Assembly: GCA_021787735.1 (NCBI GenBank)
Contig: JAJYLL010000017.1
Span: 1-57,465 of the forward strand
DNA from: Acidobacteriota bacterium
GTDB taxonomy: Bacteria > Acidobacteriota > Terriglobia > UBA7540
Direction: 5' to 3'
Length of the DNA stretch: 57,465 nucleotides
The notes under the pieces were generated by a model. That model was not told the origin of the DNA. It did no database searches and worked only from the letters and a program-made list of their open reading frames with translations. How positions within the stretch are numbered: position 1 is the first letter of the stretch; the number at the start of each line of letters is the position of its first letter. Position numbers and translations under genes: made by a program. Below are positions 34,745 to 44,541 of this stretch, one piece after another.

Positions 34745-36751
34745 TCACTTGGAAGATTGGCTCTCAGCGGAACTCTCCAGCAGGACTTTCGTGGGCCCGG
34801 CCATGGCGATGAGCTGACTGATATCAAAATCCTTATAAAGGTCAAGGCAGAAAAGGTCGGGAGCATCGCCAAATGCGACGGGACATTGCAGGAGGTAGTC
34901 CAGACTCTTCATTCCCTGATGGACGGTTACGCTGGAAAATAAACCAGGCTGAATGGCACCGGCAATCAAAGCGGCCATCTGGGTGCGAATGCCTGTAAGT
35001 TCAACGTGAATCGGACGCGGGTCAAAGGTTTCCTGCGCCCAGCGGGCCACTGCAACCAGTTGAGCTGATTCCAGACCCAACGGGCGATCGCCCACCGCAG
35101 CGACTGCGCTTGCGAAAAGCGAGGGCACGTAAGTGGGCGCACTCAATACCGGCGCGTCGTCACCAGTAAAAAGCAGATTGAGCAGGATGACCTGATCCCC
35201 CCGGTCCAGCAGGTATGCCACTTCCTCCATGCGGTTCCAAGTTTCGCTGGCCGCGCCCTTCTTGCCTTTATCGTCCAAAACGATATCAATGGGAGCGCGC
35301 TCCGGCGTATCGGTCTCCTTGAACCACACACCCGTAGCACTAAGGCCGTTGCTCAGCTCGAACCGGTAAGAAATGGAAGCTAGGCCGCTGTCGTAGGTAT
35401 TGGCAATTGCCCAGGCATGCTTCATCGTGACTGGCTTGTAACGCACCACTTGTTTCAGCTTCATACGTTCAGCAGCAGCCCACTCGGCGCGGTTAGAGGG
35501 AGGTGGAATAGGCTCTCGCTTAATCCTGGCAGCGAGTTCCCTCGCTAGTCCAAGGATGGTCAGGTTATCCGGCGGCAATCCAACTACAAGCTGCTGATAG
35601 GGCTTGATCTGCGAATCGACGGGAATTTCCCTGTCGCTTACTGCCAGATGGAAATACTTGTCAAAGAAGCGGTAGGACTGCTGCCGGTTATCAAGTTTGT
35701 AATTGTGATATCCGGGGTCGGTGTTCTGGTGAAATTGAAAATCCCCCTCTGCGCCGTACAACGCAAAGTAGGGCTTCACCTGGTCGTAGATGTAAGGCTT
35801 GACCAGCGGAGCACGAAAGCAGCAACTGTCCTCTGCGTTGTTAATCAGCAAGGTGGGCCTGGGCGCCCGCATCGCGGTCAGAAAAACATAGTCCTGCCCC
35901 TGAAAAAAGTCGGTGGAGTCCTGCTCGTTGTCCCCCATGTCTCCGATGCGAGCCAACTGGTTGGCAAACGCGCAATAACCCGCCACAGGAATATCTACTT
36001 TGACGCGCTTGTCGAGCGAGCCCAGCACAATGCTCTGCCACCCGCCACCGGAGAGCCCGGTCATTCCGATGCGGTTCCTGTCAACATGGGGATTCTGGTA
36101 AAGGTAGTCGAGCGCCTTGCGCATGACAAGGTAAAACAAGCCCACTCCGTTTGTGCCCACCAGATCCAGGTGGCCAAGATAGCCGTGGTCATTCTCCGGG
36201 CGATAAAGTTCCCCCATGTTGATGTATTCAATGTTGAGGGCCAGCATGCCTCGCAACGCGTAATTGATGCAGCCCTTCTGCTTCCATTCGACCGCCTTGC
36301 CCTGGGGTCCGACGTGTCCGTTCACGCTCAATATCGCGGGGACTTTCCCGTGGATTTCATCAGGTTCGTAGAGCAGTGCAGCAGACCAGAAACCAGGCAC
36401 AACCTCATAACGCAGCTTGAGAATCCGGTATCCTTTGTCCGTGTCAATTGTGCCGACCTGTTCAAATCTGGGTGGCGCATCTACCCAGTCTTTGGGCCAA
36501 CCGTGAAAGATTACATCGTTCAGCAGATGCTCCCTGATCTGCTCCGCCCGCGCAGTCCACGCCTGCGCACTGACGGGCTTGGGCAGTTGCGGTGCGCGCG
36601 CCATCAGGTACTCGCGTAACTGATTGATGACATCTTCGTGGGACTGGATCGGCTTACTAACGATGGCACTGACCTGATCGGTAACTTCCTGCCCGCAGGC
36701 CATCGATGCGCAAAAGAGCAGGGTGAATAGAAAGGCGCAAATAGAACGCAT
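34745..36751 (-). CDS. Secreted alpha/beta hydrolase (acetyl-xylan-esterase/prolyl-oligopeptidase-like)
   Basis: About 668 residues from ATG 36751, with GGAG 8 nt upstream; earlier starts would precede the signal peptide (RSICAFLFTLLFCASMACG). The hydrolase domain (about residues 130-400) has the nucleophile elbow GLSGGGWQS, an acid candidate in INNAEDSCC and a His in GDFQFHQNTDPGYHN. This arrangement resembles glycan-active esterases (carbohydrate esterase 7/15-like) and dienelactone-hydrolase types. The C-terminal 260 residues form a second, unassigned domain. It could act on plant or microbial polysaccharide esters in the periplasm or outside. Confidence 0.7.
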   Translation of the reverse strand: MRSICAFLFTLLFCASMACGQEVTDQVSAIVSKPIQSHEDVINQLREYLMARAPQLPKPVSAQAWTARAEQIREHLLNDVIFHGWPKDWVDAPPRFEQVGTIDTDKGYRILKLRYEVVPGFWSAALLYEPDEIHGKVPAILSVNGHVGPQGKAVEWKQKGCINYALRGMLALNIEYINMGELYRPENDHGYLGHLDLVGTNGVGLFYLVMRKALDYLYQNPHVDRNRIGMTGLSGGGWQSIVLGSLDKRVKVDIPVAGYCAFANQLARIGDMGDNEQDSTDFFQGQDYVFLTAMRAPRPTLLINNAEDSCCFRAPLVKPYIYDQVKPYFALYGAEGDFQFHQNTDPGYHNYKLDNRQQSYRFFDKYFHLAVSDREIPVDSQIKPYQQLVVGLPPDNLTILGLARELAARIKREPIPPPSNRAEWAAAERMKLKQVVRYKPVTMKHAWAIANTYDSGLASISYRFELSNGLSATGVWFKETDTPERAPIDIVLDDKGKKGAASETWNRMEEVAYLLDRGDQVILLNLLFTGDDAPVLSAPTYVPSLFASAVAAVGDRPLGLESAQLVAVARWAQETFDPRPIHVELTGIRTQMAALIAGAIQPGLFSSVTVHQGMKSLDYLLQCPVAFGDAPDLFCLDLYKDFDISQLIAMAGPTKVLLESSAESQSSK

Positions 36752-37390
36752 ATTTATCTCCTGGGTTAAACCCTTGACACTCAAAGCGGAGGGTGATTAT
36801 ATCCGTTTCCGCCTTAGCTGTCAGCACATGTCGGTCGTGTTGAATGCTGGAACCGTGGACCGGTCCCGACGAAAGGACCGTGCCCAGCAGCGACAGAAAC
36901 CGAGTGGCAGCAAGCGAGAGAAATTCTGGGAGAGCCCAAAGGCACACAGGCGAAGTTGCGGCATGTGATTTCATCCGGCTGATTATACTCATAACTGCGC
37001 TGCGGAAAGTTCCATCGCTGCCGGCTATGAGGAGCCTTGGCGGAACTCATTGGAACCGCATACATGTCCGCTCCGGGGCGGACTACTATCCTAGTCGTTA
37101 TCCTTCCACTCTGGCTACAATTGTGAGGCAAACGGCTGGCAGACACAACCCGCCACCCGGCCCCTCCATACATTTAAGTCTTTATGTATTAGTATCTTGC
37201 CAGGATGCCGATGTTTGGTCCCGGCCTCTGGCTGATCTAAAAATTTTGTTTATCGTGACGGTAAATAATGATTCTGCGACAAGGTATTGACTAACAGCTT
37301 AAGGCACGTTATGTTGACTCGCTCTCATTCGAGTATAACTATTGTTGCTGGGGTTTGGTGAGACGCAGAAATTTTTGCTATGGAGGCTCG

Positions 37391-38800
37391 ATGAATCCGA
37401 AGGAAGTTCTTGAATTTGCCAAGGCCAATAATGTGAAGGTCGTCGACGTTCGTTTTACCGACCTGCCTGGTTTGTGGCATCACATATCTTTCCCGATACA
37501 TCAACTGGAGGAATCCTCTTTTGAAGAAGGGTTTGGTATGGACGGCTCCAGCATCCGCGGCTGGGCAGCCATTCACGAAAGTGATATGTTGCTGATCCCA
37601 GATCCTTCCACGGCCATGCTTGATCCGTTCACCGACGTTCCTACTCTTGTGTTGATCGGTGACACGACAGATCCCGTCACAAAACAACATTACCTGAAGG
37701 ACCCGCGCCACATTGCGAAGAAAGCTGAGGCGTATCTCGCGTTCACAGGCATCGCGGACACGGCTTACTTCGGGGCCGAAGCTGAGTTCTTTATTTTTGA
37801 CAACGTTCGATTCGACCAGGCGCAGCAGCACGCCTACTACTATGTTGACGCCGAGGAAGGCCGCTGGAATTCCGGCCGTGAGAAAGACAACCTGGGCTAC
37901 CGGCCGCGGTACAAGGAAGGATATTTCCCCGTTCCGCCCACAGACCACTATCAGGACCTTCGCTCCGAAATGATGCTGGCCATGGAGAAAGCCGGCCTGA
38001 CCATTGAGTGTCACCACCACGAAGTGGCCACCGGTGGCCAGAGCGAAATCGACCAGAAGTTCAACTCCATGTTGAAATCAGCCGACGGGATGATGCTCTA
38101 CAAGTACATCGTTCGCAATGTCGCGCGCCAGTACGGCAAGACCGTTACGTTCATGCCCAAGCCCATCTTCCAGGACAACGGCTCCGGCATGCACACGCAC
38201 CAGAGCTTGTGGAAAGACGGCAAGCCTCTGTTTGCGGGTGACCTGTACGCCGGTCTCAGCCAGACGGCGCTCTGGTACATCGGTGGTTTGCTGCATCATG
38301 CACCGGCTCTCGCCGCGCTGATCGCACCGACCACCAATTCATACAAGCGGCTGGTGCCCGGGTTTGAAGCGCCAGTCAACCTGGCCTACTCACGCAGGAA
38401 CCGAAGCGCGGCGTGCCGCATCCCAATGTACTCGCCCAGCCCGAAGGCAAAGCGCGTCGAGTTCCGGCCTCCGGATGCCTCCTGCAATCCTTACCTCGCG
38501 TTTGCGGCAATGATGATGGCGGGATTGGACGGCATTGAGAACAAGATCGACCCAGGAGAACCGCTCGATAAGGACATCTACGATCTGGGGCCGGAGGAAC
38601 TGAAAAAAGTGCCCTCGCTGCCTGGCTCGCTCGAAGAATCTCTGAGGGCCCTCGAAAAGGATCACGACTTCCTGCTCAAGGGCGATGTCTTCAGCGAGGA
38701 CCTGATCGAAACCTGGATCAGCTACAAGATGAAGAACGAAGTCCAGGCCGTCAACACCAGACCCCATCCTTACGAGTTCGCTTTGTACTACGACATTTAG
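37391..38800 (+). CDS. glnA: Glutamine synthetase type I
   Basis: 469 residues, ATG at 37391 with GGAGG at 37382-37386. Makes glutamine from glutamate, ammonia and ATP. Family motifs: [32 protein letters not shown] (metal and ammonia site), [16 protein letters not shown] (substrate). The segment [14 protein letters not shown] holds the Tyr adenylylated by GlnE in GSI-beta enzymes. The 640-bp region upstream has AT-rich stretches, TTGACT boxes near 37287 and 37315, and no gene I can support. A strong terminator follows the stop. Confidence 0.97.
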   Translation: MNPKEVLEFAKANNVKVVDVRFTDLPGLWHHISFPIHQLEESSFEEGFGMDGSSIRGWAAIHESDMLLIPDPSTAMLDPFTDVPTLVLIGDTTDPVTKQHYLKDPRHIAKKAEAYLAFTGIADTAYFGAEAEFFIFDNVRFDQAQQHAYYYVDAEEGRWNSGREKDNLGYRPRYKEGYFPVPPTDHYQDLRSEMMLAMEKAGLTIECHHHEVATGGQSEIDQKFNSMLKSADGMMLYKYIVRNVARQYGKTVTFMPKPIFQDNGSGMHTHQSLWKDGKPLFAGDLYAGLSQTALWYIGGLLHHAPALAALIAPTTNSYKRLVPGFEAPVNLAYSRRNRSAACRIPMYSPSPKAKRVEFRPPDASCNPYLAFAAMMMAGLDGIENKIDPGEPLDKDIYDLGPEELKKVPSLPGSLEESLRALEKDHDFLLKGDVFSEDLIETWISYKMKNEVQAVNTRPHPYEFALYYDI

Positions 38801-38822
38801 TCGAACCCTCTTAAAAACTGAC

Positions 38823-38862
38823 CGGCGCGGGTTTTGCAAAAAGTCCGCGCCGTTTTTCTTTT
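38823..38862 (+). terminator. Intrinsic terminator after glnA
   Basis: CGGCGCGG (38823-38830) pairs with CCGCGCCG (38845-38852) around a 14-nt loop, followed by TTTTT C TTTTTT. It begins 22 bp after the glnA stop. The following 400 bp to the next gene hold nothing I recognise. Confidence 0.9.
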
Positions 38863-39265
38863 TTCCCCTTTTACAAAGACCTGCTTCCCCAAAGGCTCCG
38901 GGCCGCTCTATTCCGAACCCTTACGGTTGTAAATCCAGATGTTTCTAGGAATTCCCGAAACAATGGCGCAACTTTTTCTGACGCCGCGTGTTCAAAGGGA
39001 TGGATGTCAGAAGTAAGCAAGCAGTACTGAACTTCGCCCGGCGGACCGGAACCCGCTTAAGCAGCGAGGGTGAATGACCGCTTCGCGACATCCCTGAAGA
39101 ACAAGAGCTTATTCACAGGTTGCCAGGGCGTTACTCGGTGCCGGTGTCCAGAGTTCCCAGGCCGGTGGCCTGCGGCAGATGCGACGGTTACGCGGACGGC
39201 AAGTTCAAGAGGGCTGGCACGACTGGCACCGAGACAGTCCTTCACCAACCCGAGGAGGATTTTTC

Positions 39266-40735
39266 ATGCAAAAGCACCTTATCGGTTTGACGATTGTAAT
39301 TGCGGCAACGCTTGCGGTCCTCAGTTGCGGAGGTTCATCCATTACCAGCCAGGAATCAACTCTCACGCCCTCCGGCCAGGTAGCCCTGATGGCAACGGAC
39401 GCTCCGATTTGCGGCGTGGCCTCATTTGACGTCACCATCACCAGCGCCACGCTGACCCCGCAGGACGGCGGCACGCCAGTTCCCGTGATTGACTCGTCGA
39501 ACCCCGTCACCGTTGATTTTGCGTCGCTGATAGGCTTTGACACTCTATTGAACATGAGCAGCGTACCGACAGGAACGTATTCTCAAATCACCTTCACATT
39601 CATGCCAAACCCCTCGTTGACCGCTTTCGAAGGGACGCCGCCGGTGCCGACGAACATCAGCGCTACGCTGACCCAGACAACCGTGACCGTTAACATCAAT
39701 CCCGCGCTGCAGGTCAGTTCAACCGGATCGAGTGGCTTGACGCTCGACTTCCGGCTCTTCCAGTCGATCCAGACGGACCCGACCACCGGCCAAATCACGG
39801 GCATCATCGATCCGTCCATCAAAGTCACTCCCGCAGTGATTACTTCCGTTGGCACTCTGAGCGAACTCGACGACTTGGATGGGATAATCGAAACGGTCCC
39901 AACCAGCAGCAGCAATTCCAACTTTACAGGCAGCTTCACCTTACGCGTCAGGAACAAGCGAACGTTCCAGGTGAATGTCACCACCAACACGAAGTTCGAG
40001 GGCGTGTCCGGCCTCAGCGATCTCAGTAAGGGGATGTTTGTCGAAGTGAATGCCAAAATCGACGAGAACGGAAACATTGTCGCCAATGATGTTGAATCTG
40101 AAGCCGATGCAGACGCCACAACGGCCGCGCTTATCGGCACCCTTCTCTCCGTCACGACTGACAGCAATGGCGCAGCGACGCAGCTCACCATGTTCGTGCG
40201 CGCCGAGCATCCCAACGTGAGCACGACCGTCCCCCTGCGTTCCGTGGTTACCGTGAATGTTTCTCCAGGGACCATGTTCAAGATTGCGACCTTCGGCGCC
40301 GACCTCAGCACCCTCCTCTTTAATGCTTCCGCTGTCGCGCGAGGCCAGCATGTTGTGGTCCATGGCCCGTTCACCGGCGGCACCAGTCCCACGATTACGG
40401 GCGACATGATTGTTCTTCGTCCTCAACCCGTGCTGGGCAATGCACTTGCCAGTCCGGCACCGGTGATCGGCTCCGACGGCAAGACCGGTGGGTATTATCT
40501 GGCGCCCTGCAACCCGCTGTTCCAGAACCAGACGGTCAACGTGGCGACTTTTAGCTCCACGCATTTCAATGGGCTGACGGACTTGAACAGCCTGGACAAC
40601 ACCTCCGTTTACCTGAACCGCGGCTTCCTGCTTTACACCACAACTTCCGGTTCTTTGAACGGCCTCTCCTGGACGACTCCACCGCCGGCTTACGTCTTTC
40701 CGGCCTACGTGGTGCGGAAGCTCAATCTGCCCTGA
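39266..40735 (+). CDS. DUF4382/DUF5666-type lipoprotein
   Basis: 489 residues from ATG 39266, with GAGGAGGA 6-8 nt upstream. The signal peptide ends in a lipobox (TLAVLSCGG), so the protein is lipid-anchored after Cys. The first ~170 residues fit DUF4382 (GQVALMATDAPICGVASFDVTITSATLTP, then VPTGTYSQITFTF). Later repeats of about 70-90 residues (FTLRVRNKRTFQVNVTTNTKFEG, GMFVEVNAKIDENGNIVANDVE) resemble DUF5666 beta domains. No enzymatic motif; probably a surface or periplasmic structural or binding protein. Low Cys, high Ser/Thr/Asn content. Confidence 0.8.
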   Translation: MQKHLIGLTIVIAATLAVLSCGGSSITSQESTLTPSGQVALMATDAPICGVASFDVTITSATLTPQDGGTPVPVIDSSNPVTVDFASLIGFDTLLNMSSVPTGTYSQITFTFMPNPSLTAFEGTPPVPTNISATLTQTTVTVNINPALQVSSTGSSGLTLDFRLFQSIQTDPTTGQITGIIDPSIKVTPAVITSVGTLSELDDLDGIIETVPTSSSNSNFTGSFTLRVRNKRTFQVNVTTNTKFEGVSGLSDLSKGMFVEVNAKIDENGNIVANDVESEADADATTAALIGTLLSVTTDSNGAATQLTMFVRAEHPNVSTTVPLRSVVTVNVSPGTMFKIATFGADLSTLLFNASAVARGQHVVVHGPFTGGTSPTITGDMIVLRPQPVLGNALASPAPVIGSDGKTGGYYLAPCNPLFQNQTVNVATFSSTHFNGLTDLNSLDNTSVYLNRGFLLYTTTSGSLNGLSWTTPPPAYVFPAYVVRKLNLP

Positions 40736-40784
40736 ATTCCAAGCCCGTAAAACCACCATCGGACGCCATGACCGGCCGGAATGG

Positions 40785-40828
40785 AAGTTCCCCCCCCAGG
40801 GAGCGAACTTGGGGGAACTTTCCCGGTT
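40785..40828 (+). terminator. Strong hairpin after the DUF4382 gene, probable terminator
   Basis: AAGTTCCCCC (40785-40794) pairs perfectly with GGGGGAACTT (40811-40820). A T-run (40827-40831) follows only after CCCGG, so termination is likely but not textbook. Confidence 0.5.
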
Positions 40829-40870
40829 TTTGTGCGTAATAATGGATATAGAGACAGGGGGCTCTACTCC

Positions 40871-41080
40871 GTGGTCAAATTTCTTCTCTGGTGTATCCTG
40901 CTGGTCCTTTGCTGGCCGCTGGCGTTGCTGGCGCTGGTGCTCTATCCGATAGTGTGGCTGTTCCTCCTACCATTCCGGATTCTGGGTATCGCTGTAGGTG
41001 GCGTTTTCGCGCTGCTGGCTGCCATCATTATGCTTCCTGCGCGCGTGCTCGGTGGCCCTCGTGCGGTGGGTTATCGCTAG
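40871..41080 (+). CDS. Small two-helix membrane protein
   Basis: 69 residues from GTG 40871; longer in-frame starts give an unlikely N-terminus. Nearly the whole protein is hydrophobic: FLLWCILLVLCWPLALLALVL, PIVWLFLLPF and GIAVGGVFALLAAIIM, ending in a basic tail (PARVLGGPRAVGYR). No family recognised, although short inner-membrane proteins of this make-up are widespread. The start codon lacks a clear ribosome site. Confidence 0.5.
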   Translation: MVKFLLWCILLVLCWPLALLALVLYPIVWLFLLPFRILGIAVGGVFALLAAIIMLPARVLGGPRAVGYR

Positions 41081-41158
41081 CAAGTCACCTCCCAGCCAGC
41101 CGGCTGAATTCGTTTCCGCCAGGTGAAGACCCGGGGTGCTGCCTTTCACTCCGGGGCG

Positions 41159-41164
41159 TATAAT
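41159..41164 (+). promoter_or_regulatory. Candidate -10 box
   Basis: Perfect TATAAT about 50 bp before the small gene at 41216, with no good -35. An AGGAGAGG lies in the leader at about 41192-41199. Confidence 0.4.
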
Positions 41165-41215
41165 GTTCCCTCCTTTCTTTCGCTACTGGATAGGAGAGGC
41201 CTGCCCCGCACAAGC

Positions 41216-41419
41216 ATGATGGCCACCTACGACCAGTTCAAAACAGACCTCCCCACGGTGGCCTCGAACGCCCACGAGCTCAACCTCCGGGAGGATGGTG
41301 GGCAAATCCGTACGGCCGAGCGCTTGGGCGTGAAGTGCTTCTACGTGGAAGATGAAAGCGATCAGGCCCACGACCAGATTGTGAAAGACCTCCATTACCT
41401 CAAGACCGTCCGCATCTGA
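41216..41419 (+). CDS. Small hypothetical protein
   Basis: 67 residues from ATG 41216 (MMATYDQFKTDLPTVASNAHEL...). Composition is soluble and protein-like: charged helices, then GVKCFYVEDESDQAHDQIVKD, ending HYLKTVRI. No family recognised. A TATAAT box stands about 50 bp upstream. It precedes the ECF sigma gene by about 180 bp of unassigned sequence. Confidence 0.45.
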   Translation: MMATYDQFKTDLPTVASNAHELNLREDGGQIRTAERLGVKCFYVEDESDQAHDQIVKDLHYLKTVRI

Positions 41420-41601
41420 AGTTTTGAAGCAGCTCGATCAGAAAGCCGGGAAGCTGAACTTGAAATTCGCTCCGTCAACCTCATTGTTCCCCAGTCTGGA
41501 CTCGCCACTGTCAGGTCACCAAGTGGTTTCGGGTGCCAACAAAAAATAAATGCACCTTTTTCCACCCTGGTTTGCGTATTAGAGAATAGACGGGAGGGTA
41601 G

Positions 41602-42156
41602 TTGAGCAAAGTGGCGGAACAGGCGGTTGAAGAGGCCCTCGGGCGTTGCGCGGTTGGAGACCGGTCGGCCTTCGCAGAAATTGTGCGCGCGCACCAGTCG
41701 ATGGTTTATAGCGTGGCGCTACACTTTTTGCGGAACCCGTCGATGGCAGAGGACCTGGGGCAGGAGGTTTTCCTCGAGCTTTACCGGAACCTCTCAAGCA
41801 TCAAGTCCGGCGTGCACCTGCGCCACTGGCTGCGGAAGGTAACCTGCCACCGTTCGATTGACCGCGTGCGCCGCGGGCACGGAGGCGGTATGGTAAGCCT
41901 GGATGATGTGCCGGAACCGGCGACGGCTGAGCAGGTGCGCGACCCGCTGATGGAACAAAAATTGTGGCGGCTGGTGTCCAGCCTGCCCGACAAGGCGCGC
42001 ATGGTGCTGATCCTGCGCTATCAGGAGGAGATGGAACTCCGCGAGATTGCCGAGGCGATGGAAATTCCCATCAACTCGGTGAAGAGTTCGATGGACCGCG
42101 CGCTTGGGCTGCTACGCGCCAAGCTGGCCCGCTCAATGGGAGGCGTGAAAGTATGA
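41602..42156 (+). CDS. ECF-type RNA polymerase sigma factor
   Basis: 184 residues, TTG start at 41602 with GGAGGG 4 nt upstream. Region 2: FAEIVRAHQSMVYSVALHFLRNPSMAEDLGQEVFLELYRNL (core binding and -10 recognition). Region 4: LPDKARMVLILRYQEEMELREIAEAMEIPINSVKSSMDRALGLLRAKL (-35 recognition helix-turn-helix). The stop overlaps the start of the next gene as ATGA, so it is coupled with an anti-sigma-like protein. Confidence 0.93.
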   Translation: MSKVAEQAVEEALGRCAVGDRSAFAEIVRAHQSMVYSVALHFLRNPSMAEDLGQEVFLELYRNLSSIKSGVHLRHWLRKVTCHRSIDRVRRGHGGGMVSLDDVPEPATAEQVRDPLMEQKLWRLVSSLPDKARMVLILRYQEEMELREIAEAMEIPINSVKSSMDRALGLLRAKLARSMGGVKV

Positions 42157-42530
42157 AGCCGCTCGACGACGAACTTCGGGACCTGATGCGGCACCAGGAA
42201 CCGCCGGAGGGATTTGCGGAGCGCGTGATGGCGCGAATCGAGGCGGAACCCCGGCGACTGACCCCTCAGCAGCGGGTGTCAACACTCTTCTGGCGGCCGA
42301 TGCTGCGATGGGTGGCAGTGGCGGCCGTGGTGAGCGTGGTGGCGGTGGGGGGCATCAGCAGATATGAGCGCCAGAAGCGGATGCAAGCCCAGGCAGAGCG
42401 GGCAAGCCAGCAGGCGATGCTTGCTCTCCGCATTACAAACGCAGAAATTTATGCAGCACTGGAACGGGCTCAGCACGTGGCCATGCGGGCACTGGAGGTT
42501 CGGAGAAATCTGAAACCGGAAATGGAGTGA
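42153..42530 (+). CDS. Probable anti-sigma factor, single transmembrane helix
   Basis: 125 residues, ATG overlapping the sigma stop by 4 bases (ATGA). An N-terminal acidic helix (LDDELRDLMRHQEPPEGFAERVMARIEAEP) is followed by one membrane helix (WVAVAAVVSVVAVGG) and a periplasmic helical tail. It occupies the place of an anti-sigma gene, but the zinc-binding HxxxCxxC motif of the ZAS family is missing. Function is inferred from position and topology. Confidence 0.7.
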   Translation: MKPLDDELRDLMRHQEPPEGFAERVMARIEAEPRRLTPQQRVSTLFWRPMLRWVAVAAVVSVVAVGGISRYERQKRMQAQAERASQQAMLALRITNAEIYAALERAQHVAMRALEVRRNLKPEME

Positions 42531-42533
42531 ACT

Positions 42534-43199
42534 ATGAAAACACTGAAAGGTTTTGCAGGGAGACCAAAGTTTGCACGGGCGCTGTTCCCGGCGATGGTGG
42601 TGGCGTGCGCGATGACAGTGGGCAGCGCGGCAGCCTGGGCGCAAAATGCGAAGCTGGAATTGAGCCAGCTCGACAAACTGGCGGCCAAGGCCTCGAATGT
42701 TACAAATGTGACCCTGGATGGTTCGCTGCTGAAAATGGCGGGACAGCAGATGGAAGAGAAGGCAGCCACGTCCAAGTCAGAGAAAAAGGCCTTTGCAGCC
42801 ACCCTGGTGAACCGGCTAAAAGGAATTTATGTGAAAAGCTTTGAGTTCGATCGGCCGGGCGAATATTCGAAGGCCGATCTGGACAGCGTGACGAAACAGC
42901 TTGAATCGGGTGGGTGGAAATCCATTGTGCACGTGGAAGAAAAGAAGTCGGGCGAAACCACCGGCATCTACATCATGCAGGAGGGCGGAGAAACCGTCGG
43001 CATGGCAATCGTGGCGGCCGAGCCCAAGGAACTGACCGTGGTGAACCTGGTGGGACCTATCGACTTCAGCGAGTTGGGCAGCCTGGGAAGCCTGGGCGCG
43101 CTCGGGCAGCTTGGCGGCCTAGCGGGAACAGTTGGCAGTAATCCGCAACTGCAACACCGGGGAGAAACAAAACCGAAAGGCAACACTGGTTCCAAGTAG
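42534..43199 (+). CDS. DUF4252-family secreted protein
   Basis: 221 residues, ATG 3 nt after the stop of the anti-sigma gene. Signal peptide (ARALFPAMVVACAMTVGSAAAWA). The body fits DUF4252: NVTNVTLDGSLLKMA, GIYVKSFEFDRPGEYSKADLD, SGETTGIYIMQEGGETVGMAIVAAEPKELTVVNLVGPIDF. A tail of Leu-Gly triplet repeats (LGSLGSLGALGQLGGLAG) follows, then a Lys-rich end. DUF4252 proteins are often found in ECF sigma operons; this is likely a target or output of that regulon in the periplasm. Confidence 0.8.
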   Translation: MKTLKGFAGRPKFARALFPAMVVACAMTVGSAAAWAQNAKLELSQLDKLAAKASNVTNVTLDGSLLKMAGQQMEEKAATSKSEKKAFAATLVNRLKGIYVKSFEFDRPGEYSKADLDSVTKQLESGGWKSIVHVEEKKSGETTGIYIMQEGGETVGMAIVAAEPKELTVVNLVGPIDFSELGSLGSLGALGQLGGLAGTVGSNPQLQHRGETKPKGNTGSK

Positions 43200-43421
43200 C
43201 GTGAAGCCGCGACGCACGCGGCAGGCCGTGGGAACAGATCGAAAGCAAAACCGCAGAGCTTCATCCCCCATTGGCAGGATGAGACTCTATGTTACCCTCC
43301 GGAATTAGACCCCACCCACCCGCAAAACAGCGGGACCCATCTTCGCGGTTACAATCCTTCGCGATTCCAAGTAAACTGAAATAAAAGAAGTCTGAACTTA
43401 AGAGCTGTCCCGAAAAACGAG

Positions 43422-44471
43422 ATGGGTCCTGAAGAATTTATTGCGGCGCTTCGCAAAGGCAGTCTGGATGCGGCGTATTTCCATCGCGGCACGGAACGAT
43501 TTCTGCACCAGGAGTGCCGCCAGGCGGTGCGCGCCGCGGTGCCGGAAGAGTCTCGCGCCTGGTGCCTGACGGAAATTGAGTTTGAGGCCGGCACGCTTGA
43601 GCACGAGTTGGAGGGTGCGCTGCAGATTCCCATGCTGGGCGGCCGCTGCTACTTCCTGATTACGGACGCGAATGATTTTAAGCACGCGGGCGATGATGAC
43701 ACGAACGCGCTGGCAGCTTATCTGGAAAAGCCTTCGCCTACAGCAACGCTGATCTTTTCAGCCGTTGAGCCCGACCGGCGCCGCAAGTTCATTCAACTGC
43801 TGGAAAAGAAGGCAACGGTGGTGGAAATGCGCCCGCTCTCAGTGCGCCGAGCAGCGGCGTGGGCACGGGAGTTTCTGCACGGCGCAGAATTGCAAGTGGA
43901 GGCCGGGCTAGCCGAAGATATTGCGGCGAAATTCATGCCAGGCATCTCGTCACGCGATCCCAATCCGCAGGGCGTGAATCTGCTATGGATGCGCACCGAA
44001 CTCGAAAAGCTGATCACGGCGATGGGCGAAAAGACCCGTCTGGAGCCTTCTGACCTGCAACTGATCGCAACTTTTCAGGAAGAACACGAAATCGGCAAGT
44101 TGCTGCGCGCCATCGCCGAGCGGCAGTGCGGCGACGCGCTCGGGTTCCTGCGCGCGCTGGTGGCCAGCAGGGTAGCGGAAACCCTGCTGCTGTGGTGCAT
44201 CGGCGATCTGTTCCGGCAGGCGTTGAAATCCAGCGGGCAAGCAGGATACGGCGGTGGTTGGGGACGACAGTCAAACCCATTTGCCACGTGGGAAATTGCT
44301 CCGGTGGCACGGCGGCGCTACAGCCAACAGGAACTGCTCAAGGCATTGACGCTGGTCCACCAGGCAGACCTTGGAATCAAATCCTGGTGGAAAGATTCCA
44401 GCATCCTGCTGGAGTTTCTGATCTGGCAGATTACGGTGGCGCCGGAGAAGTCAGTGAGGGCAAACCTCTGA
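43422..44471 (+). CDS. holA: DNA polymerase III subunit delta
   Basis: 349 residues. Delta is the clamp-loader wrench that opens the beta sliding clamp. Recognised by overall layout: N-terminal AYFHRGTERFLHQECRQAV, the beta-strand block LGGRCYFLITDANDF, then AAYLEKPSPTATLIFSAVEPDRRRKFIQLLEK, DLQLIATFQEEHEIGKLLRAIAERQCGDALGFLRAL, and the C-terminal helical domain RRRYSQQELLKALTLVHQADLGIKS. holA directly before a convergent rpsT is a common bacterial arrangement, which supports the call. Confidence 0.9.
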   Translation: MGPEEFIAALRKGSLDAAYFHRGTERFLHQECRQAVRAAVPEESRAWCLTEIEFEAGTLEHELEGALQIPMLGGRCYFLITDANDFKHAGDDDTNALAAYLEKPSPTATLIFSAVEPDRRRKFIQLLEKKATVVEMRPLSVRRAAAWAREFLHGAELQVEAGLAEDIAAKFMPGISSRDPNPQGVNLLWMRTELEKLITAMGEKTRLEPSDLQLIATFQEEHEIGKLLRAIAERQCGDALGFLRALVASRVAETLLLWCIGDLFRQALKSSGQAGYGGGWGRQSNPFATWEIAPVARRRYSQQELLKALTLVHQADLGIKSWWKDSSILLEFLIWQITVAPEKSVRANL

Positions 44472-44541
44472 TGCAGGGCTTGCCCTTTAAGGTCGAGTTT
44501 ATAGAGCGCGGAGAAGAAAACTGGCCCAATCTGGGAAGATT

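Noticed and set aside
35648..36619. 323-codon plus-strand frame inside the hydrolase gene
   Set aside because: Antisense shadow; the minus-strand gene has signal peptide and GLSGGG motif.
37301..37320. Sigma-54-like GGCACG...TTG motif upstream of glnA
   Set aside because: Spacing between the GG and GC elements is off by one and the -12 GC is missing; TTGACT boxes are better promoter candidates.
38863..39265. Riboswitch (c-di-GMP type) before the DUF4382 lipoprotein
   Set aside because: The conserved GEMM core sequences are absent.
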